DNA of 64,000 nucleotides, from the NCBI GenBank assembly GCA_024760905.1, contig JALRMN010000027.1, positions 1-64,000 of the forward strand, in the 5' to 3' direction. Origin of the DNA: Plotosus lineatus. Lineage: Eukaryota > Chordata > Actinopteri > Siluriformes > Plotosidae. The notes under the pieces are model-generated. The model was not told the origin of the DNA. It saw only the letters and a list, made by a program, of their open reading frames with translations, and made no database searches. The position numbers were made by a program, and so were the translations under genes. The number at the start of each line of letters is the position of its first letter. The first letter of the stretch is position 1. Positions 57,196-64,000 of the stretch are shown in pieces.

Positions 57196-57505
57196 AGGCA
57201 GCCCTGGTGGTAAAGGGCGCTGGATCACTGATCCTAAGGTTGGGGGTTTGAGTCCCACTCTCCACAAAGGCCAGTCATATCTCTCACTGTCTATGGTGAG
57301 AGATTCATGTAAAAGAACCATTGCTGACTTTTGTAAAGAGTAGCCGTATCGCCGTCAGCATGGTTCTACGTCTTGCTAAAGGGTTGTGTCAGGAAGGACA
57401 TCCGATGTTAAAACCTATGCCAAATCAAACATGTGAATCAAATGTTTCGGTGTGGCGACCTCTGAAAAAGGGAAAAGGCCGAAACGAAAGGAAGAACTCT
57501 TCTCA
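57196..57505 (+). mobile_element. tRNA-headed SINE, type 1 tail
   Basis: 'ggcagccctggtggtaaagg' head with a damaged A box, B-box region 'gggggtttgagtcc', then the RTE-leader block 'gttgtgtcaggaaggacatc' and the tail 'gggaaaaggccgaaacg'. A short deletion removes the 'ggttgtcactgtcc' body. Confidence 0.85.
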
Positions 57506-57561
57506 TGACGGCAATTCTGAACTCTTGTCATTTTGATAAAGTAAGAGAATAAAAAACTCAC

Positions 57562-57613
57562 CTGCCAACGACACAGACACGGAAAACACTGTGATAAGCA
57601 GTGCAGGGAGCAT
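57562..57613 (-). CDS. Orphan signal-peptide exon (possibly an MHC class I leader)
   Basis: On the minus strand the ATG at 57613 gives MLPALLITVFSVSVSLA and one further base, then a consensus donor G|GTGAGT at 57561-57556. Length (52 bp, phase 1), composition and the small-residue end are typical of exon 1 of an MHC or other Ig-superfamily gene. Upstream (57614-57760) a TATA-like TTTAAATA (about 57674-57681), a CRE-like CGTCATG and a CCAAT box lie in order. No exon 2 was found within the window; the only MHC exon on this strand is the alpha-3 fragment 18 kb away, so the assignment is an inference. Confidence 0.4.
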
Positions 57614-57619
57614 GATAAC

Positions 57620-57760
57620 TTTAAAGCTTTATTAAACAATCACCGCTAACCCTGATTAACCGAACTGCACGATATTTAAAAGGCGGCATGTTATGAGCAT
57701 GACGCTGCTTCCTGTTCTGCTCAGTACCGGTGTTGCAGTTGGGTTCAATCGAGATTGGCC
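57620..57760 (-). promoter_or_regulatory. Possible promoter of the orphan leader exon
   Basis: Read on the minus strand: CCAAT at about 57745, CRE-like 'gcgtcatg' at about 57705 and TTTAAATA at about 57677, followed about 60 bp later by the ATG. The spacing is compatible with an immune-gene proximal promoter. I did not see a clear interferon-response element. Confidence 0.3.
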
Positions 57761-58187
57761 TGTTTAGGCATCACAGCGCACATTTTCTATATGAAGCACA
57801 TTGATTTAGCGCCATCAGTGATGGGATGCACCGCGGAGGCCTCTGTGGTTGTGGCACTTCTGCTTTTGTTGTGCTGTTCAAACCTTTTCAGAGCTTTCTG
57901 TTCCTGTCTGTATCAGTACACAGGTTCATGTGCATCGTGGTTTGGCCGTAGTGATATGTGTAAGCATCTTAAGTATTTAACATGTAATTGCTGTTCTTGT
58001 GCTGGTTATGCTGCTGTTGTTCACCATTACTTGAACCTGCTGCTGTTATAATTCTACCTTTGCTCTCTTCCTGGTCTAGACTTCGTCTTTTCATCTTTTA
58101 ATTCTGGTACTTCATCCTCCCGCATGGCTGCCTCTGGCCTGGTTCAGCTGAGTTCAACAAGAATATGATTAATAGGACCCACATGCA

Positions 58188-58251
<64 letters not shown>

Positions 58252-58347
58252 ATGGAGAGTAAATGTTCCATGTATAAAGTTTTTGTGTAATTGACATTTT
58301 CGATGATAAAACTGAGTGTGTTAAGTGTGAGAAGGTTTTCTTTCTTG
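57761..58347. other. No recognisable gene; (GT)n at 58190-58246
   Basis: The frame at 57755-58051 is Cys-rich but has no domain. A (GT)n tract of about 56 bp follows. Confidence 0.45.
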
Positions 58348-58453
58348 CATGATGTGGTACTGCAGTATTAGGGATGAAGGTTGTGCTGCTGTGGCTTCAG
58401 ATCTGAAATCAAACTCCTCATGACTCCTGAGAGGATTGGATCTGAATGATAAT
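58348..58453 (+). pseudogene. NLR leucine-rich-repeat exon, 5' part
   Basis: Reads CSIRDEGCAAVASDLKSNSS and, after a one-base shift, LLRGLDLND: the first LRR of a typical fish NLR repeat exon (normally CSITDEGCAALASALRSNPS, then LRELDLS). It ends at the 8-bp ATGATAAT (58446-58453) repeated at 60148-60155, where the exon resumes. A frameshift after SNSS shows it is decayed apart from the insertion. Confidence 0.75.
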
Positions 58454-58464
58454 TATCACCAAAT

Positions 58465-58518
<54 letters not shown>

Positions 58519-60147
58519 TGTTATGTTTCAGGTGAATGAAATGGCTTCGACCAGAAAATCTTGACAAAATAAGCCTGACGTATTGTTACACCTGCGTTGA
58601 ATACACCGCTGTACCTTACAGGAATCAAGTCACAAGTTTCATAAAGCATGCTTACCATTCTAATTTTGGTATTAAATTTGGTGACCAGGCTAAAGCTTGG
58701 GTGCCACACATGTTCTGCAAATCATGCACTAAGTGTCTGCGTCAGTAGTCCAAAGGCAAGAAAACTTGGCTGAAGTTTGGAATTCCCATGGTATGGAGGG
58801 CGCTGACAAACCTTTTCACTGACTGATACTTATGCACTATTGATGTGACTGGGATCAACAGAAAGAACCGAAGCAGCCTCAAGTATCCTGATCTTCAATT
58901 CTCACTTCGTTCTGTAGCTCACTGTGATGAAATTCCAGCAATTGTGGTTCTTAACAATGGTGCTCCACATACTTCTTTTTTTCCTCAAAAGGAGCTAATT
59001 GATCTAGTTTGTGATCTCAGATTGTCAAAGTCCTCTGCCGAGCTACTGGCATCCAGATTAAAGGAAAAGAACCTACTCTCTGACAGTGCTCATATCACCT
59101 TTTACCGCAACAGACATTAAGATTGAAAATTTGTTATCAGCACAAGTTGTTTATTTGTGTTGACCTGAAGATGGTGATTTTTTTGTTGGGACAACAATCC
59201 AGCTTCACCAAGTACCCCTGCTTTCTGTGCACGTAGGGCACTGCTCAGCATTACACAAAGAAGGACTGGCCTGTGTGGGAGAATTGGTATCTTGCAGAGC
59301 AAGGAACGTCATCAGCAATACCCTGGTAGACAGACAAGATACTCTTGTCACCGCTGCACATCAAATATGGCTTGATTAAACAGTTCCCTAAAGCTCAAGA
59401 CAAAGACGGTGGCTGCATCACTTGTGCCATGCTTTTAAAGTTCATCAGAGATCCTGAGTTTGAAAACTCAATGAACGAAGTCTAAGGCTTTTGTTCTAGT
59501 CATGGACTTTATTGGCAACAAGGCCAGAAGCTATGCAAAACTTGTCACCCATATGCTGATTGCCTTCTGAAACCTTGAATGCTACATGAGCATCAAAACC
59601 CATTTCTTATTCTTATATATGGATCAGTTTCCTGAGAAGCTGAGATCAACGAGTGATGAACAGGGGGAGAGATTCCATCAAGACATAAAAGAGATGGAGA
59701 CCAGGTATCAGGGTCGCTGGGATGTAGTCATGATGGCTGATTACAGTTGGACTCTGAAGAGAAGCATCCCTGCTGCTGAGCATTTTAGGGGTTCAAAGAA
59801 ATGGAAGTTCATGCCCTGAATTTTGCAGAATGACAACGTTCAATTTAGATAGACTTTCCTTTATCAATGTCTATTATTCAATTAAGAGAAATTGAAGCGT
59901 GTAACATTTATACATTTTGTAAGATTTTTTTTCTACTAAAACCTTTTTGGATGAGAAGTATTAACGGAAATAAACTGATATCACAAAAATGTAATCAATT
60001 TACTCAGAAGATGACATTTTTCAAAATTAAAAGCATGAACACCTGACCTAATTGAGAAAAATGGGTGTCATTTTTGGATTCAGTGGTGCAAAATGGTCAA
60101 AATTAATTTGAATAAACAGACAACTTACATTTTTTTTGTAACCCAGT
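58454..60147 (+). mobile_element. Uncharacterised transposon-like element splitting an NLR exon
   Basis: A 1694-bp insertion flanked by ATGATAAT on both sides. It contains an intronless, decayed coding region from about 58535 (MKWLRPENLDKISL), through DVTGINRKNRSSLKYPDL and SSAELLASRLKEKNLLSDSA (58845-59117), VICVDLKMV and TKYPCFLC in other frames near 59155-59220, to TSDEQGERFHQDIKEMETRY and MMADYSWTLKR (59586-59819). I recall this as a widespread uncharacterised multicopy protein in fish and arthropods; conserved D, C and H/E residues would suit a transposase, but I cannot name the superfamily. The ends (TATCACC.. and ..GTAACCCAGT) show no clear inverted repeat. (ATT)n occupies 58470-58515. 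Confidence 0.7.
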
Positions 60148-60226
60148 ATGATAATCCAAGAGAATCAGGAATGAATCTGCTCTGTGATCTAGTGAAGGAT
60201 CCGCTCTGTAAACTGGAGACACTCCA
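60148..60226 (+). pseudogene. NLR leucine-rich-repeat exon, 3' part
   Basis: Resumes the exon: DNPRESGMNLLCDLVKDPLC followed by KLETL, ending at donor 'ctcca|gtgagt'. Joined to 58348-58453 across one copy of ATGATAAT it would read through LDLND-NPRESG, as in intact fish NLR repeats. Confidence 0.75.
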
Positions 60227-60311
60227 GTGAGTAACTGACTTACTGTCTCTTTACTGCACTGCACTGTATCAAACTGGATAATATTCACTGCATACCATCA
60301 TGTACATCATA

Positions 60312-60314
<3 letters not shown>

Positions 60315-60361
<47 letters not shown>
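60315..60361. repeat. (GT)n microsatellite, deletion junction
   Basis: Corresponds to both GT tracts of the first duplicate (36967-37042 and about 37740-37788), with the roughly 0.7-kb segment between them missing. Confidence 0.85.
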
Positions 60362-60364
<3 letters not shown>

Positions 60365-60490
60365 TTTGTTCTGGTGAAATGTTCAGGATGTACCCCACCC
60401 TCATCCAGAGTCCACTGAGATGGACGCCAGCCTCCCAAGTTTTGTAATTAGTAATAAGCGACTTGGGAAATAAATGAGTGAATGATTGTA
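60362..60490 (+). mobile_element. Second SINE family, tail only (duplicate)
   Basis: 'ggtgaaatgttcaggatgta', then 'gtaataagcgacttgggaaa'; matches 37795-37915. Confidence 0.75.
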
Positions 60491-60534
60491 GACTGTTTGT
60501 ATCTTCAAATCAACTGCCAAGTTTATTATGTCTA

Positions 60535-61175
<641 letters not shown>

Positions 61176-64000
61176 ATGCAGCCATGAGGTGGAGCACAAG
61201 CCAGTGTTCACCCTCTGGCCGATCCCAAGCCCGGATAAATGTGCAGAGGGTTGCGACAGGGAGAGTATCTGGCATAAAACTTCTGCCAAAATTCTCATGC
61301 AAATTATCAAAACGAAATTCATACCGAATCGGTCGAGGCCCGGGTTAACAACGACTGCCATCAGTGCTGTTAACCAACAGGGTGCAGGTGGGAATTGGAC
61401 TACTGTTGGTCGAAGGTGGAGAGGCGGGAGGCGTGTCTATAGGCAGAGAGAGAAGGGGAAAGGCGTGAGTCTAGGACTGAGAGTAGGGACTTTGAATGTT
61501 GGTATTATGAAAGAGAAAGCTAAAGAGCTGGCTGACATGATGCAGAGGAGGAAGGTGGACATACTGTGTGTTCAGGAGACCAGGTGGAAAGGTAGCAAGG
61601 CTACAAGCTTAGGAGCAGGGTTTAAGCTGTTTTATCAAGGTGTGGATGGGAACAGAAATGGAGTAGAAATCATCTTGAAAGAGGGGTTTGTCAGGAATAT
61701 TCTAGAAGTGAAGAGAGTGTCAGACAGAATGATGAGTTTCAAGTTAGAAATTGAAGGCGTGATGTCCAATGCTGTTAGTGCTTTTGCCCCACAGGCAGGA
61801 TGTGAGCTAGAAGAGAAGGAGAGATGCTGGAGTGAGTTAGATGAAGTGATGCAGAGTACCCCCAGAGCAGAAAGAGTGGTCATTGGTGCAGATTTCAATG
61901 GACATGGTGCAGGCAACAGCGGGGACGAGGAAGTGATGGTCAGGTTTGTTATCCAGGACAGGGAAGCTGAAGGACAGATGATGATCGATTTTGCAAAAAG
62001 GATGGAAATGGCTGTGCTGAATACTTTCTTCCAGAAGAAGCAGGAGCATAGAGTGAATTATGAAAGCAGAGGTAAGGGCACACAAGTAGACTACATCTTG
62101 TGTAGGCGATATAATTTGAAGGAAGTCAGTGACTACAAAATAGTAGTGGGTGAGAGTGTTGCCAAACAACATAAGATGGTGGTGTGCAGGATGATGCTGA
62201 TGGTGAGGAAGGTGAAGAAGGCAAAGGCAGAGCAGAAGACAAAGTTGTGGAAGCTGAAAAAGGAAGAGTGTCGCATTGTCTTCAAGGAGGAGTTGAAACA
62301 GGCTTTGGGTATTCAAGAGGTGCTTCCAGATGAATGGACAACCACAGCCAATGTGATCAGGGAGACAGGTAGGAGAGTACTTGGTGTGTCCTCTGGAAGG
62401 AAAGTATATAAGGAGACTTGGTGGTGGAATGAGGAAATTCATGAGTGTGTACAAAGGAAGAGGTTAGCTAAGAAGAAGTGGAACATAGAGAGGATTGAAG
62501 AGAGTAAACAGGAGTACAGGGAGACACAGCGTAAGGCGAAGGTAGCGGTGTCAAAAGCCAAACAGAGGGCGTATGATTACTTGTATGATGGTTGGAGAGT
62601 AAGGAGATAGAAAATGGTTTATACAGGTTGGCACAGAAGAGAACTAGAGATGGGAAGGACATGCAGCAAGTTAGAGTGATTAAGGACAGAGGGGGAAATG
62701 TATTGACCGATGACAGAAGTGTGCTGGGGAGATGGAAAGAGCACTTTGAAGAGCTGATGAATGAGGAAAATGAGAGAGAAAAAAGAGTAGAAGGGGTGAC
62801 CATTGAGGACCAGGAAGTAGCAAAGATTAGTAAGGGTGAAGTGAGGAGGGCATTGAAGAGGATGAAGAATGGAAAGGCAGTTGGTCCTGATGACTTACCG
62901 GTGGAGGTATGGAAGTGTCTAGGGGAGATAGCAGTCGATATTCTGACAAGAACATTCAACAATGTCTTAGAAAGTGAGCAGATGCCGGAGGAATGGAGAA
63001 GAGGTGTGCTGGTGCCCATTTTTAAGAACAAGGGAGACGTGCAGAGTTGTGGCAACTACAGAGGGATAAAGTTGATGAGCCATACGATGAAGTTATGAGA
63101 GAGAATAGTGGAAGCTAGACTAAGGGCAGAGGTCAGCATTTGTGAACAACAGTTTGGTTGCATGCCAAGAAAGAGCACTGCAAATGTAGTGTTTGCCTTG
63201 AGGATGTTAATAGAGAAGTACAGAGAAGGTCAGAAGGAGCTGCATTGTGCCTTTGTGGATCTGGAGAAAGCATATGACAGGGTGCCGAGAGAAGAACTGT
63301 GGTATTGTATGAGGAAGTCTAGAGTGGCAGAGAAGTATGTTAGAGTGGTGCAGGATATGTATGAGAGATGTAAGACAGTGGTGAGGTGTGCTGTCGGTGT
63401 GACAGAAGAGTTCAAAGTGTCAGCTCTCAGCCCCTTCTTGTTTGCTATGATATGACATTGTGAGCTGTAGTGAGAGCAGAGAACAAGTGGAGGAAAATAT
63501 ATAGTGGTAGAGGTATGCCCTGGAAAGGAGAGGGATGAAGGTTAGCCTCAGTAAGACAGAATACACATGCGTGAATGAGAAGAACCCAAGAGGAATGGTG
63601 AGGTTACAGTGGGCAGAGATAAAGAAGGTGGAGGATTTAAAGTACTTAGGTTCAACAATCCAGAGAAATGGAGAGTGTGGAAAAGAGGTGAAGAAGTCTG
63701 TGCAGGCAGGCCTGAATGGATAGAGAAAAGTGTCATGTGTGATGTCTGATAGGAGAGTATCGGCAAGAATGAAGGGAAAAGTGTACAAGACGGTGATGAG
63801 GCCAGAGATGTTGTATGGTTTAGAAACAGTGGCCCTGGGGAAAAGACATGAGGCAGAGCTGGAGGTATTACATATGGAAATGTTGAGGTTTTCTTTGGGA
63901 GTAACGAGGATGGATAGGATCAGGAATGAGTACATCAGAGGGGCAGCACATGTAAGATGTTTTGGAGACAAAGTCAGAGAGGCTAGATTGAGATGGTTTG
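61176..64000 (+). mobile_element. RTE-clade LINE, copy G (runs off the window)
   Basis: Full 5' end ('atgcagccatgaggtggagc'). The frame 61189-62610 holds the endonuclease (CVQETRW, VVIGADFNGHGAG with a one-codon deletion, THQVDYILCRR-like at about 62085) and linker. After a frameshift, 62592-63455 holds the RT fingers with a TGG-to-TGA stop at 63096. Two deletions follow: 24 nt in phase at about 63418 (removing VEVGLHQG) and about 65 nt at about 63450 that removes the MFADD catalytic block. It is therefore catalytically dead. The C-terminal block begins at about 63610. Confidence 0.93.

Noticed and set aside
57755..58051. 98-codon Cys-rich frame considered as a small secreted protein
   Set aside because: There is no signal peptide at its start, no regular cysteine spacing, and no homolog that I recognise.

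Overview
The window looks like nuclear DNA of a teleost fish. It carries fragments of MHC class I genes, fish-type NLR (NACHT/leucine-rich-repeat) exons, the fish LINE Rex3, a second RTE-clade LINE, Tc1-like, hAT-like and pogo-like DNA transposons, tRNA-derived SINEs, and very long (CA)n, (TA)n and (CT)n tracts. A catfish-like genome would fit, but nothing seen here fixes the species. I found no complete, intact host protein-coding gene; the window is an immune-gene neighbourhood heavily eroded by transposons.

Layout. 0-3.9 kb: a 1-kb imperfect palindrome, a miniature RTE element and a Tc1 transposase remnant. 4.2-7.6 kb: two tandem, decayed MHC class I blocks (alpha-3 and transmembrane exons, plus one tail exon with 3'UTR). 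8.0-8.5 kb: a solo LTR; 8.7-9.8 kb: hAT-derived sequence. 10.4-13.4 kb: RTE copy A with an 18-bp target duplication. 13.6-20.1 kb: a SINE cluster and the 3' half of a chromodomain Ty3/Gypsy element with its LTR. 21-29.5 kb: hAT remnants, three Rex3 copies (two arranged head-to-tail) and two pogo/Tigger transposase remnants. 31-36 kb: microsatellites, an NLR exon, and a hAT element sitting in a (GT)n tract and itself carrying a SINE and a TA-flanked MITE. 36-38.5 kb: a segment duplicated at 59.4-61.1 kb. 39.4 kb: an orphan MHC alpha-3 exon on the minus strand. 40.5-52.5 kb: an RTE cluster (copies B, C, D, E, F), including two full-length elements in opposite orientation. 52.6-55.8 kb: an old Rex3 carrying a SINE. 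57.6 kb: an orphan signal-peptide exon. 58.3-60.2 kb: an NLR leucine-rich-repeat exon split by an uncharacterised transposon with an 8-bp target duplication. 61.2 kb to the end: RTE copy G.

How the parts relate. The RTE LINE probably supplies the retrotransposition machinery for the most abundant SINE here: the SINE body matches the RTE 5' leader fused to the RTE 3' tail. The best leads are this chimeric SINE, the head-to-tail LINE pairs that suggest template jumping by reverse transcriptase, and the poorly characterised transposon family that broke an NLR exon.
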